From Marisimplicoccus framensis_A (GTDB lineage Bacteria > Bacteroidota > Bacteroidia > Flavobacteriales > Flavobacteriaceae), in contig JBELLF010000001.1 of NCBI GenBank assembly GCA_042088875.1, positions 4,377 through 68,376 on the forward strand: 64,000 nucleotides of DNA, read 5' to 3'. Positions 1 through 10,089 of the stretch are shown here, piece after piece (position 1 is the first letter of the stretch; each line of letters opens with the position of its first letter). The notes under the pieces were generated by a model. That model had not been told where the DNA came from. It did not search any database and saw only the letters and a program-made list of their open reading frames with translations. The translations under genes were made by a program, and so were the position numbers.

Positions 1-2
1 AT

Positions 3-2192
3 GACAATGATCCATTAACTAAAATTTTAAGTAAAATGGACATAAGTTATGATAATGTAAAAGAGAAGTTTAAGGCTATGATCAATGAATCAGGCTCAGA
101 TGAAATAGTTGATTATTCCTCTTCTTCCTCATTCCCAGATGAAAAAGACGATTCTGACGAAGCTTCTAATAATCCATTTTCATCAACTCAAAAAACTAAG
201 TCATCATCAAATACAAAAACTCCAGTTCTTGATAATTTTGGTAGAGATATTACAGCTCTAGCAGAAAAGAATCAATTAGATCCAGTAATAGGAAGAGATA
301 AAGAAATTCAAAGAGTATCTCAAATTTTAAGTAGAAGAAAAAAAAACAACCCTCTACTAATTGGTGAGCCTGGAGTTGGTAAATCTGCTATTGCAGAAGG
401 ACTTGCATTGAGAATTATAGAAAAGAAAGTCTCCAGAGTTTTATACGGAAAAAGAGTTATCACTCTTGATCTTGCTAGCCTAGTTGCTGGCACAAAATAT
501 AGAGGTCAATTTGAAGAAAGAATGAAAGCTGTCATGAATGAGCTTGAAAAAAACAGAAATATAGTTTTATTTATTGATGAGATTCACACTATTGTTGGTG
601 CAGGCGGAGCCACTGGTAGCCTTGATGCATCAAACATGTTTAAACCTGCTCTTGCAAGAGGTGAAATTCAATGTATTGGAGCAACAACATTGAATGAATA
701 CAGTCAACACATCGAAAAAGATGGTGCTCTAGAAAGAAGATTTCAGAAAATTCTTGTCGAAGAAACAAGTAAAGATGAAACTGTTGAAATATTAAGAAAT
801 ATTAAAGATAAATATGAGTCTCACCATAACGTTAATTATACTGATGAAGCTCTTATTGCTTGTGTCGAGTTATCTCAAAGATACATAACTGACAGATTCC
901 TTCCTGATAAGGCTATTGATGCGTTAGATGAAGCTGGCTCAAGAGCTCATATTAATAATATGGAAGTTCCAGAAGAAGTTGTATTAATGGAAAAACAACT
1001 TGAGGATGTAAGAGAACTAAAAAATTCAGTTGTCAAAAAACAGAAATACGAAGAAGCTGCTAAATTAAGAGATGATGAAAAAAGAGTTGAAAAAAAGTTG
1101 GTCGAAGCACAGAATAGATGGCATGAGGACTCAAAATTAAACAGAATAAAAGTTGATGAAGATCAAATTGCTGATGTAGTATCAATGATGACTAATATTC
1201 CCGTAAATAAAATCTTATCTACTGAAAGAAATAAGCTATCAAAACTTGAAAAAATTATAAAGGATAAAATTATAGGACAAGATGAAGCTGTTTCTAAAGT
1301 TGTTAAATCAATCCAAAGAAATAGAGCTGGATTAAACTCTCCTAATAGACCGATTGGTTCATTTATTTTTCTTGGTCAAACTGGAGTTGGAAAGACTCAA
1401 CTTGCAAAAGTATTAGCATCAGAGATCTTTGAATCTGAAGAAAACCTCATAAGAATCGATATGAGTGAGTACATGGAGAAATTTTCTGTTTCAAGACTTA
1501 TTGGTGCACCCCCAGGTTATGTTGGATACGAAGAAGGTGGTCAGCTAACTGAAAAAGTCAAGAGAAGACCGTACTCTGTTGTTCTATTTGATGAAATTGA
1601 AAAAGGACATCCTGACATTTATAGTATGTTACTTCAAATTCTTGATGATGGATTTTTAACTGACAGTGTTGGAAAAAAAATTAATTTTCAAAATACCATT
1701 ATTATCATGACTTCAAACATTGGAGTCAAACAAATAAATGATTTTGGGGTTGGGGTTGGATTTGAGACTAAATCATCATTGGATCAAACCTCTAATGTTG
1801 AACAAAAAGTTATTCAAAGAGCACTTAAAAATACATTTGCTCCAGAATTTCTAAACAGAATTGATGACTTTATTATATTTAATTCTTTATCTATCAAAGA
1901 AATTAATAAAATTGTTGCAATCGAGTTAGGTAAATTAAAAGAAAGAGTTTATGGTATAGGTTATGATTTGTCAATATCTCAAAAAGCTAAGTCTTTTATA
2001 TGTGAAAAGGGATTTGATCAAAAAAACGGTGCTAGACCATTAAACAGAATGATTCAAAAATACATTGAAGATCTTATTGCTGAGAATTTAGTTTCTAATA
2101 AAATTAAACAGGGTGATAAATTACTTATAGACCATAAACCTGAAGATGACCATTTAACTTTATTAATAAACAAAAAAGAGACGGCCTCTTGA
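3..2192 (+). CDS. clpC: ClpC, AAA+ unfoldase of the Clp protease (5' end outside window)
   Basis: Hsp100 ATPase that unfolds proteins and feeds them to ClpP. The reading frame is open from base 3, so the usual N-terminal substrate/adaptor domain lies upstream of the window; the Met at 36 is internal. Counting from that Met, an acidic/serine-rich linker (about 20-60) precedes the first AAA+ module (Walker A GEPGVGKS at 110-117, Walker B FIDEIH). A short middle region with a UVR-like segment (KYEEAAKLRDDEKRVEKKL) separates ClpC from ClpB. The second AAA+ module has GQTGVGKT and FDEIEK, and a VGF tripeptide, the ClpP-docking loop, is present. The stop overlaps the thrA start by 4 bases. Confidence 0.95.
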   Translation, partial: DNDPLTKILSKMDISYDNVKEKFKAMINESGSDEIVDYSSSSSFPDEKDDSDEASNNPFSSTQKTKSSSNTKTPVLDNFGRDITALAEKNQLDPVIGRDKEIQRVSQILSRRKKNNPLLIGEPGVGKSAIAEGLALRIIEKKVSRVLYGKRVITLDLASLVAGTKYRGQFEERMKAVMNELEKNRNIVLFIDEIHTIVGAGGATGSLDASNMFKPALARGEIQCIGATTLNEYSQHIEKDGALERRFQKILVEETSKDETVEILRNIKDKYESHHNVNYTDEALIACVELSQRYITDRFLPDKAIDALDEAGSRAHINNMEVPEEVVLMEKQLEDVRELKNSVVKKQKYEEAAKLRDDEKRVEKKLVEAQNRWHEDSKLNRIKVDEDQIADVVSMMTNIPVNKILSTERNKLSKLEKIIKDKIIGQDEAVSKVVKSIQRNRAGLNSPNRPIGSFIFLGQTGVGKTQLAKVLASEIFESEENLIRIDMSEYMEKFSVSRLIGAPPGYVGYEEGGQLTEKVKRRPYSVVLFDEIEKGHPDIYSMLLQILDDGFLTDSVGKKINFQNTIIIMTSNIGVKQINDFGVGVGFETKSSLDQTSNVEQKVIQRALKNTFAPEFLNRIDDFIIFNSLSIKEINKIVAIELGKLKERVYGIGYDLSISQKAKSFICEKGFDQKNGARPLNRMIQKYIEDLIAENLVSNKIKQGDKLLIDHKPEDDHLTLLINKKETAS

Positions 2193-4633
2193 AAGTTCTA
2201 AAATTTGGCGGCACATCAGTCGCTGATTCAAAATCCATAAATAATGTAATCTCAATTCTTAAGAATAATGATGAAGCATTATTTATAATTGTTTCTGCAT
2301 TAGGAGGTATAACAAACCTTCTTCAAAAATGTATTGTTTCAAAAGGTAAATCAGTTGATGGAATAATTAATGAAATTGAAAAAAGACATCTTGAGGTAAT
2401 AGATAATCTTTCTAGTTTAGATAAACAAAGCTCGCTTAAAAGCTTCCTAAAACAGAATTTAAATGAGCTTGAAGATATTCTTGATGCCATCTCAACTATT
2501 GATGAAGTAACCAACAAAATAATTTCAAAAGTTTTAACACTTGGTGAAATTTTATCTAGTAGTATTATTTATGAAATCCTCAAACAGAAAGGATTTAACA
2601 TATCATATATTGATTCTAGGGACTTAATTTTTACTAAAAATTTTAATAATAATCAAGTTTTAGATTCAAATAAAACTTCAATTTCAATTAAAAATAAAAT
2701 CAGTCTAATCAAATCTAAATTGGTTATCGCACCTGGATATATTTGCTCCAATGAAATGGGTGAAACCTCAAATCTAGGAAGAGGTGGTTCAGACTATAGT
2801 GCAGCAATCTATGCTAAATATCTTAATGCAAAAGTATTAGAAATTTGGACTGATGTCAGTGGTGTATTTAGTGCAAATCCAAAAATTGTAAAAAAAGCGT
2901 TTCCAATAGAATTTCTATCTTACAAAGAAGCAATGGAACTTTCATTCTTTGGGGCTAAAGTTATCTACTTCCCTACTTTGCAATCCTTAATCGAAGATAA
3001 TATTCCAGTTTTTATAAAAAATACATTTGATCCAACTGCAGACGGTACATGTATTTCAAATTCTACAAAACTTCATAATGATGAAATTGTTAAAGGAATA
3101 AGTCATATTGAAAATATTTCTATTTTAAATTTTGAAGGTTCTGGTATGGTAGGAGTTCCTGGCTTTTCAAAAAGATTTTTTGAATCATTATCATCTAATC
3201 AAATAAATGTTGTAATGATTACTCAAGCCTCATCTGAGTTTTCAATTTGTATTGCAATAAATTCAAATGATGCACAACTTGCCAAACAAGTAATTGATAA
3301 AGAATTTGAATTTGAAATATCTCAAAAAAGAATTAATGAATCTCAGATTGAGTCAAATCTTGCTAATATAGCTATAGTTGGAGATAAAATGAAAAGTGAA
3401 AAAGGAATCAGCGGAAAGTTATTTAGCTCACTTGGTAATAATAACATTAATGTAAGAGCAATTGCTCAAGGTGCTTCAGAAAGAAACATATCTATAATTA
3501 TTGATGAAACTAATGCAAAAAAAGCTTTAAATGCATTACATGAAAGCTTCTTTGAGAAAGATTTAAGAGAGATACATATTTTTATAACTGGTGTTGGTAA
3601 TGTTGGGGGTTATTTAATTCAGCAAATTAAAAATCAAAAAGATTTTATTTCAAAAAATCTAGGATTAAATCTTAAAGTTTTAGGTATATCTAATTCAAAA
3701 AAAATGTTGATATCTAAGGAGGAGATAGATCTTAAAAATTGGTCCGAATTTTTAGATAATTCTAACACCAAAGCTGATAAGGATTTATTTCAAAAAACTA
3801 TTATTGAATTAAATAGAAGAAATAGCTTGTTTGTTGATAATACAGCTAGCGAAATAATACCATTAACCTATAACGATTATTTAAAAAATGGGGTTGGAAT
3901 AATCACTTGTAATAAAATATCAAACTCTGGCACACTAAATGTATATAAAGAATTAAGAGAATTATCAAGGAGACATAATTCACCTTTCTTTTATGAAACA
4001 AATGTTGGAGCTGCACTACCAGTTATTAGTACTCTGAAAAACTTAATTAATTCTGGAGATAAGGTATTAAAGATTGAAGCAGTTTTATCTGGCACACTAA
4101 ATTATATTTTTAATAATTTCCAAGAAGAAAACACTTTCCATGATATTGTTTCTAAAGCAGTTGATCTTGGATACACTGAACCTGACCCAAAAATTGATTT
4201 GTGTGGTATTGATGTATGCAGAAAAATATTAATTCTTGCTAGAGAAAGTGGATTTAACCTTGAATATGAAGATGTTAAAAAGAATCATTTCTTACCAGAT
4301 GAATCAATAAACACATCCTCTAATGATGAATTTATTTTATCTCTAAAAAGCAACAAAGCCCATTTTAATAAAATCTTAAATGAAGCTAAAGAAAAAAACT
4401 GTAGATTAAAGTTTGTTGCAAAACTAGATAATGGTAATGCTAGTGTTGGATTAGAAGCTGTTTCAGTTGATCACCCATTTTATAATCTCGTTGGTAGTGA
4501 TAATATAACAGTTTTTTACACAGAAAGATATAAAGACTCACCCTTAGTTGTTAAAGGGGCAGGTGCTGGTGGAGAGTTTACTGCATCTGGAGTTTTTGCT
4601 GATATTATCAAAGCAAGTCAAGAAAATGGATAG
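2189..4633 (+). CDS. thrA: Bifunctional aspartokinase / homoserine dehydrogenase
   Basis: Catalyses the first and third steps from aspartate to threonine. The N-terminal kinase opens with KFGGTS (residues 5-10); a tandem ACT-type regulatory region lies at about 310-450; the NAD(P)-binding homoserine dehydrogenase half starts with GVGNVG at about 468 and runs to the end. 814 residues fits the fused ThrA family. The start is TTG at 2189, which overlaps the clpC stop as TTGA, suggesting translational re-initiation. No thr attenuator can exist immediately upstream because that sequence is clpC coding. First gene of thrABC. Confidence 0.96.
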   Translation: MKVLKFGGTSVADSKSINNVISILKNNDEALFIIVSALGGITNLLQKCIVSKGKSVDGIINEIEKRHLEVIDNLSSLDKQSSLKSFLKQNLNELEDILDAISTIDEVTNKIISKVLTLGEILSSSIIYEILKQKGFNISYIDSRDLIFTKNFNNNQVLDSNKTSISIKNKISLIKSKLVIAPGYICSNEMGETSNLGRGGSDYSAAIYAKYLNAKVLEIWTDVSGVFSANPKIVKKAFPIEFLSYKEAMELSFFGAKVIYFPTLQSLIEDNIPVFIKNTFDPTADGTCISNSTKLHNDEIVKGISHIENISILNFEGSGMVGVPGFSKRFFESLSSNQINVVMITQASSEFSICIAINSNDAQLAKQVIDKEFEFEISQKRINESQIESNLANIAIVGDKMKSEKGISGKLFSSLGNNNINVRAIAQGASERNISIIIDETNAKKALNALHESFFEKDLREIHIFITGVGNVGGYLIQQIKNQKDFISKNLGLNLKVLGISNSKKMLISKEEIDLKNWSEFLDNSNTKADKDLFQKTIIELNRRNSLFVDNTASEIIPLTYNDYLKNGVGIITCNKISNSGTLNVYKELRELSRRHNSPFFYETNVGAALPVISTLKNLINSGDKVLKIEAVLSGTLNYIFNNFQEENTFHDIVSKAVDLGYTEPDPKIDLCGIDVCRKILILARESGFNLEYEDVKKNHFLPDESINTSSNDEFILSLKSNKAHFNKILNEAKEKNCRLKFVAKLDNGNASVGLEAVSVDHPFYNLVGSDNITVFYTERYKDSPLVVKGAGAGGEFTASGVFADIIKASQENG

Positions 4634-5549
4634 AATCAAAGTTTTTTCACCAGGTAGTATTACAAATTTATCATGTGGATATGATGTACTTGGAGTTTGT
4701 CTTGAAAATAGAGGTGATGAAATTGAAGTTTACAAAACTATGTCTAGGGGTATAGAAATAGAATCTATAGATAATTATAATATATCCAATAAAATTGATG
4801 AAAATGTTGCTGGAATTGCTGCTCAAGCTATGTTAAAAAATATTGACATAGACTTTGGTTTTAAAATAATCATAAACAAAGGGATTAAGCCTGGAAGTGG
4901 AATTGGAAGTTCTGCTGCAAGTTCTGCTGGTACAGTTTATGCTATTAATCAACTTCTAAATTCACATTTTGACAATTTAGATTTAGTTAGGTTCTCTATG
5001 GAAGGTGAAAATTTTGTTAGTGGATCCTATCATGCAGACAATGTTGCACCCATTATTTTAGGTGGAATAACTTTAGTGAGATCTATTTCTGATCTAGATA
5101 TTATTAAACTTCCTTCTCCCAAGTCTTTAGAATTAATAATTATCAGGCAAAATATTGAAATAAAGACTTCAGATTCTAGAAGAGTTGTTAAGAAAAAAGT
5201 AACAATTGAGAAGATGGTACAACAATCTGCTAATTTAGGTGCTTTTATAAGTAGTTTATACTCAGAAGATTTTGACCTAATGTCAAGAAGTGTGGTAGAT
5301 GAAATTGTAGAACCTGATAGATTTATGTTAATCCCTGAATTTGAGTCAATAAAAAAAATTTCAACTGAATCTGGCGCTTTGTCTAGTGGTATTTCTGGTT
5401 CAGGCCCCTCCATATTTGCCTTATCAAATAATAGTGAAACTTCCAAAATTATTCTTAATAACATATGCAGTCATTTAGATAAAGTAAAAATTGATTACGA
5501 TAGCTTTATTTCTAAAGTAAATCCAAAAGGAATCAAAATATTAGATTAG
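4626..5549 (+). CDS. thrB: Homoserine kinase
   Basis: GHMP-family kinase that phosphorylates homoserine for threonine synthase. The glycine/serine-rich ATP loop PGSGIGSSAASS is at residues 89-100 and the C-terminal GHMP motif GISGSGPSIFAL is present. The open frame extends upstream to 4548, but ATG 4626 gives the family-typical start MDRIKVFSPGS, a 307-residue protein and an 8-base overlap with the end of thrA; the longer form would have a non-homologous 26-residue extension. Directly abuts thrC. Confidence 0.95.
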   Translation: MDRIKVFSPGSITNLSCGYDVLGVCLENRGDEIEVYKTMSRGIEIESIDNYNISNKIDENVAGIAAQAMLKNIDIDFGFKIIINKGIKPGSGIGSSAASSAGTVYAINQLLNSHFDNLDLVRFSMEGENFVSGSYHADNVAPIILGGITLVRSISDLDIIKLPSPKSLELIIIRQNIEIKTSDSRRVVKKKVTIEKMVQQSANLGAFISSLYSEDFDLMSRSVVDEIVEPDRFMLIPEFESIKKISTESGALSSGISGSGPSIFALSNNSETSKIILNNICSHLDKVKIDYDSFISKVNPKGIKILD

Positions 5550-6854
5550 ATGAAATACATTAGCTTAAATCATAACTCAGCACCAACATCTTTTAGGAAT
5601 GCTGTAATAAATGGTTTAGCTCCTGATAAAGGTCTTTATTTTCCTGAAAAAGAGATATGTTTATCTAATAAATTATTAGAGTCATTAAATGAAATTGAAG
5701 AAATAGAGCTTTGCTATGAGGTTATAAAAGAATTTATTGGAGACGAAATACCAAAAAACAGATTAATAGATATTATAGGTAATACAATTTCATTTGAAAT
5801 TCCTTTAAAAGAAATTGAAAATTCGATTTATTCTTTAGAATTATTTCATGGACCTACCCTAGCATTTAAGGATGTAGGTGCAAAATTCATGGCATTATGT
5901 TTAGATTATTTTAAAGATAATAATAGCTCAAAAAAAATCACTGTTTTAGTGGCTACATCTGGAGATACTGGAGGAGCTGTTGCAAATGGATTTCTTGGTA
6001 CAAAAGATATTGATGTCTGTATATTGTATCCCAAGGGTAAAATAAGTGAAGTACAAGAAAAGCAAATTACTACAAATGGTTCTTTCGTTCAGGCAATTGA
6101 AGTTGAAGGTGATTTTGATTTATGCCAATCAATGGTAAAAATCGCATTTAATGACTACGATATAAATAACAAAGTATCGTTAACCTCAGCTAATTCTATA
6201 AATGTTGCAAGATGGCTACCTCAAATGTTTTACTATTTTTTAGCATCTAAAAGGATAGAAAATAATTATCCTAATATTTTCTCAGTTCCAAGTGGTAATT
6301 TTGGTAATATATGTGCTGGTATTTTGGCAAAGTCAATGGGCCTTCCTGTTGAGCATTATGTTGCATCTACAAATATTAATGATACTATTCCAAGGTATAT
6401 TAAAGAAGGGATTTATGAACCACTAAAAACTAAAAGTACAATTTCCAATGCTATGGATGTTTCTGAACCAAGCAACTTTATAAGAATTCAGAAGATATTT
6501 AAAAATGATTTACAGAATATAAAGAAAAATATCTCCGGATATAGTTTTGATGATAAATCAACAATGGATTGTATTAGAAAATTATATCAAGACAATAACT
6601 ACATTGCAGATCCTCATACTGCAATTGGATACCTTGGACTAAAAAAATATCTTCAAGAAAACAACATAAGAAACTGTAATGGTATATTTGTTTCTACAGC
6701 TCATCCGATTAAATTCAAAGATACTGTTGAGAATAGTATAGACTCACAAATTGAATATCCAGATTCAATCAAATCAATAATGAACAAAGAGAAAAGTACT
6801 CTGACAATGAAAAGCTACTCAGAGCTTAAAGAATATCTACTACAAAAAGATTAA
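5550..6854 (+). CDS. thrC: Threonine synthase
   Basis: PLP enzyme converting O-phosphohomoserine to threonine, completing the thrABC pathway. The PLP lysine is in HGPTLAFKDVG (Lys107); the phosphate loop SGDTGGAVANG and the GNFGNICAG segment are visible. 434 residues is normal for the bacterial short form. The ATG follows the thrB stop with no gap. Its TAA stop shares the palindrome TTAA (6851-6854) with the convergent peptidase gene. Confidence 0.96.
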   Translation: MKYISLNHNSAPTSFRNAVINGLAPDKGLYFPEKEICLSNKLLESLNEIEEIELCYEVIKEFIGDEIPKNRLIDIIGNTISFEIPLKEIENSIYSLELFHGPTLAFKDVGAKFMALCLDYFKDNNSSKKITVLVATSGDTGGAVANGFLGTKDIDVCILYPKGKISEVQEKQITTNGSFVQAIEVEGDFDLCQSMVKIAFNDYDINNKVSLTSANSINVARWLPQMFYYFLASKRIENNYPNIFSVPSGNFGNICAGILAKSMGLPVEHYVASTNINDTIPRYIKEGIYEPLKTKSTISNAMDVSEPSNFIRIQKIFKNDLQNIKKNISGYSFDDKSTMDCIRKLYQDNNYIADPHTAIGYLGLKKYLQENNIRNCNGIFVSTAHPIKFKDTVENSIDSQIEYPDSIKSIMNKEKSTLTMKSYSELKEYLLQKD

Positions 6855-8281
6855 TTATTTATATCTGGTAATACTAATTGGTTTAGTGGACTATCTTGAG
6901 CCATTATCACTTCAATCTCATCTGACCTTCTAGGTGCATCAATAGAAAGATTTACAGGACCAGAGCTTGTAATTAAAATATCATCTTCAATTCTAACACC
7001 AATATTCCACCATTTTGGGTCTGTATTACTGTTTTTAGGAATATATATACCTGGTTCGACTGTTATAACCATGTTTTCTATTAAGTCCCTTGAGCCAGGA
7101 TCATGGACATCAAGACCAATATGATGAGAAACTCCATGAGGATAATATTTTCTAGCTTCTCTAAAATCATTGATTATCCCCAAATCAATAAGTCCTTTTG
7201 CAATTATATCATAGCTTTTTAAGTATATATCATTGAAGCTATTGCCAATGATTGCTTCTTTAATTGCCTCTTCTTGAGACTTATATACAAGGTCATAGAT
7301 TTTTTTTTGTTCATTGTTGAATTTACCGTTAACTGGTATTGTTCTGGTTACATCTGCAGTGTAACCCCTATATTCAGCACCAACATCCATTAAAATAAGT
7401 TTATCCTTTATATCCAAATCCTCATTTGTCACATAATGTATCATGCATGCATTACCCCCTGCCCCAACAATAGAATTATATCCTTCATGAGCAGCACCAT
7501 ATTTTCTATAGATAAATTCATGAATTCCCTGAACTTCTCTCTCTGTCATGTCATTATGAATCGCTCTCATTACCTCAATTTGAGCAAGAGCTGATATTCT
7601 AATAGCTTTTGTTAAGAGCTCGATCTCTTGGGGATCTTTTGTTTGCCTTAGCTTAGACATTATTTGATTAATTGAACTACTAAAAAACTCTTTATTTAAA
7701 TCTCCAAGCATGTCAGATTCTTTTTTACTTACTATCTCTTGAAACTTATTTTGAATGTCAAAAAGATCATATTTATCGTCTTTAAAGTCTCTAACATCAT
7801 CTCGAATATTAGTATTTAAAATATTTGTAAAGTTTTCTATTGGGATTGTATTTTCAATAAATTCAGACCTAAGTTTTACTCTATCAAATGACATCTTCTT
7901 AGCACCTTTTATACCCAATCTTCTTCCATCCCACATTTCACGGTATTCATTTCTCTCTCTTACATACATAATCTCATTGTATGATCCATCACTATCAAAT
8001 TGATCATCTTTAAAAATTACAAGAACACCATGGGGTTCTCTCCATCCTGTTAAATAATAAAAATTAGGATCTTGATGATACATGTAGTCAGTATCGTTTG
8101 ATCTTTTCATAATTGGTGAAGTGAAAATAAATGCAATACTATTTGTGGGCATTAGAGATCTAAATTCTTGTCTTTTTTTCTTGTGAAATTCAGGACCTAA
8201 ATCATCAAAGTATTCTTGAGTATATGTATAATTAATAGACAATAAAATCAATAGTAAAAAAAGAGTATTTTTGAATCTCAT
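6851..8281 (-). CDS. Exported Xaa-Pro aminopeptidase-like M24B metallopeptidase
   Basis: Predicted to remove N-terminal residues from X-Pro peptides outside the cytoplasm. The N terminus is a signal peptide (hydrophobic residues 6-20, cleavage probably near TYTQ-EY). An aminopeptidase-P N domain (YLTGWREP) is followed by the pita-bread catalytic domain: metal ligands in MDVGAEYRGYTADVTRT, GVSHHIGLDVHD, VEPGIY and RIEDD are all conserved. 476 residues. Transcribed away from gcvT; only 24 bases separate the two start codons, so its promoter must lie partly in coding DNA. Function assigned by family; substrate not determinable. Confidence 0.88.
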   Translation of the reverse strand: MRFKNTLFLLLILLSINYTYTQEYFDDLGPEFHKKKRQEFRSLMPTNSIAFIFTSPIMKRSNDTDYMYHQDPNFYYLTGWREPHGVLVIFKDDQFDSDGSYNEIMYVRERNEYREMWDGRRLGIKGAKKMSFDRVKLRSEFIENTIPIENFTNILNTNIRDDVRDFKDDKYDLFDIQNKFQEIVSKKESDMLGDLNKEFFSSSINQIMSKLRQTKDPQEIELLTKAIRISALAQIEVMRAIHNDMTEREVQGIHEFIYRKYGAAHEGYNSIVGAGGNACMIHYVTNEDLDIKDKLILMDVGAEYRGYTADVTRTIPVNGKFNNEQKKIYDLVYKSQEEAIKEAIIGNSFNDIYLKSYDIIAKGLIDLGIINDFREARKYYPHGVSHHIGLDVHDPGSRDLIENMVITVEPGIYIPKNSNTDPKWWNIGVRIEDDILITSSGPVNLSIDAPRRSDEIEVIMAQDSPLNQLVLPDINN

Positions 8282-8305
8282 GTTTATAAATTTTAACCCA
8301 AATTA

Positions 8306-9376
8306 ATGAAAAAAACAGTTTTATTAGATAAGCATATAAAATTAGGAGCAAAAATTGTTGATTTTGCTGGTTTTAAGATGCCGATAAGTTATAGCTCAGT
8401 GACTGACGAGCATAATCATGTTAGAGAAAATATTGGAGTATTTGATGTTTCTCACATGGGTGAGTTTGAGATATCAGGTAAGAATTCCGATAGGTTTATT
8501 CAATTCATTTGTTCTAATGATATCATGAAACTCAAACCAGGTAAAGCTCAATATAACTGTTTGGTAAATCATAGAGGAGGAATAATTGACGACTTGATAG
8601 TTTACAAAATAGAAGAAGAAAAGTTTTTATTGGTTGTTAATGCCTCTAACATAGATAAAGACCTTAATTGGATCAAAAGTCTAAATAAAGAGTATAATTG
8701 TTCGATTAATAATTTATCAGACAAAACATCTCTTCTTGCTGTTCAAGGACCAAAGGCTAACTTATTATGTGAGAGATTTACCAAAGAAGATTTAGAGTCT
8801 TTATCTAACTATTCATTTTTAATGGGAACATTTGCTGGGATTGATAATGTAATAATATCAAAGACAGGTTACACAGGATCAGGAGGTTTTGAATTATATG
8901 TATCTAATGATAATGTTGAGCACATTTGGGATGAACTTTTTAGTGTTGAAAATCTTGAAGTTAAGCCTATAGGTCTTGCTGCTAGAGATACATTAAGACT
9001 AGAAATGGGTTATTGTCTCTATGGAAACGATATAAATGAATCAGTAACTCCAATTGAGGCAAGCCTCGGGTGGATAACAAAAGTAGATACAAATTTTATT
9101 GGTTCTAAGTCAATTAAAAAACAAATTGAAAATGGAATTAAGAAAAAATTAGTTGGATTTGTAATTAATGATAAAGGTATTCCAAGAAAAGGTTACGAAA
9201 TTTTTGATGAATCAGAAAAGCTAATTGGAGAAGTAACTTCTGGGACATTTTCTCCAGTTCTTAAGAAAGGTATTGGTCTTGCATACATAGAAAAATATAT
9301 ATCTTCAAAAGAAATTTATCTAAAGATTAGAAACAATTTCATCAAATTAGAGGTTGTAAAAACTCCGTTTATATAA
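8306..9376 (+). CDS. gcvT: Aminomethyltransferase, glycine cleavage T protein
   Basis: Transfers the aminomethyl carbon of glycine from lipoylated H protein to tetrahydrofolate. Family motifs: FDVSHMGEFEISG, GKAQYNCLVNHRGGIIDDLI, and ARDTLRLEMGYCLYGND with the folate-binding region. 356 residues matches the family. gcvH and gcvP are not in the window, as is common in Bacteroidota. Followed after 3 bases by the YebC gene. The 24-base upstream gap leaves no room for a glycine riboswitch. Confidence 0.95.
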   Translation: MKKTVLLDKHIKLGAKIVDFAGFKMPISYSSVTDEHNHVRENIGVFDVSHMGEFEISGKNSDRFIQFICSNDIMKLKPGKAQYNCLVNHRGGIIDDLIVYKIEEEKFLLVVNASNIDKDLNWIKSLNKEYNCSINNLSDKTSLLAVQGPKANLLCERFTKEDLESLSNYSFLMGTFAGIDNVIISKTGYTGSGGFELYVSNDNVEHIWDELFSVENLEVKPIGLAARDTLRLEMGYCLYGNDINESVTPIEASLGWITKVDTNFIGSKSIKKQIENGIKKKLVGFVINDKGIPRKGYEIFDESEKLIGEVTSGTFSPVLKKGIGLAYIEKYISSKEIYLKIRNNFIKLEVVKTPFI

Positions 9377-9379
9377 ATT

Positions 9380-10087
9380 ATGGGAAGGGCATTTGAATTT
9401 AGAAAAGCGAGAAAAATGAAAAGATGGTCAAACATGGCCAAAACTTTCACAAGGATTGGAAGGGAGATAATAATAGCAGTAAAGGAGTCAGGTCCTGATC
9501 CATCTTCAAATTCAAGATTAAGAGCTATCATTCAAAATGCAAAGGCAGTTAATATGCCCAAGGATAATATAGAAAGAGCAATTAAGAAAGCATCAGAAAA
9601 AAGTACAGATAATTTCAAAGAAATATTATTAGAAGGGTATGCTCCTCATGGTATTGCAATTCTAGTTGAAGCTGCAACAGATAACAATAACAGAACTGTT
9701 GCAAACATAAGGAGTTATTTTAATAAGTGTGAAGGAAATCTTGCCACTTCAGGGTCAGTAGATTTTTTATTTAATCATTTGTGTTTTTTTCAAATTAAAA
9801 ATTTAGGAATTGATACAGAAGAGCTCGAACTAGATTTAATTGATTTTGGTATAGTAGATTTTAATATCCAAGATGATGAGATTAACATTACAGCAAATTT
9901 TGAAGATTTTGGATCATTGCAAAAAGAGTTAGAGAGGCGTAGACTAGATATTCTTTCTAGTGAATTTGAAAGAGAAGCTATTAATATTAAAAGCATCAAA
10001 GAGGATCAAAAAATAATAGTTGATAAATTAATAAACCTAATAGATGAAGATGAAGATGTTCAGAATGTATACCATGATATGGGGTAA
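9380..10087 (+). CDS. yebC: YebC/PmpR (TACO1) family translation/transcription factor
   Basis: Three-domain YebC protein, 235 residues. The signature N terminus MGRAFEFRKARKMKRWSNMA and the stretch KAVNMPKDNIERAIKKAS are diagnostic, as is EGYAPHGIAILVEAATDNNNRT. The family was long annotated as DNA-binding regulators; more recent work ties members to ribosome function at difficult peptide stretches. Probably co-transcribed with gcvT. It ends 2 bases from the convergent acyltransferase. Confidence 0.93.
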   Translation: MGRAFEFRKARKMKRWSNMAKTFTRIGREIIIAVKESGPDPSSNSRLRAIIQNAKAVNMPKDNIERAIKKASEKSTDNFKEILLEGYAPHGIAILVEAATDNNNRTVANIRSYFNKCEGNLATSGSVDFLFNHLCFFQIKNLGIDTEELELDLIDFGIVDFNIQDDEINITANFEDFGSLQKELERRRLDILSSEFEREAINIKSIKEDQKIIVDKLINLIDEDEDVQNVYHDMG

Positions 10088-10089
10088 AA

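Noticed and set aside
4548..4625. Upstream extension of thrB overlapping thrA by 86 bases
   Set aside because: The extra 26 residues do not look like ThrB; ATG 4626 gives the family start.
5030..5464. 144-codon minus-strand frame inside thrB
   Set aside because: Antisense of a confident homoserine kinase; no recognisable protein features.
8282..8305. Glycine riboswitch before gcvT
   Set aside because: Only 24 bases separate gcvT from the divergent gene; far too short.
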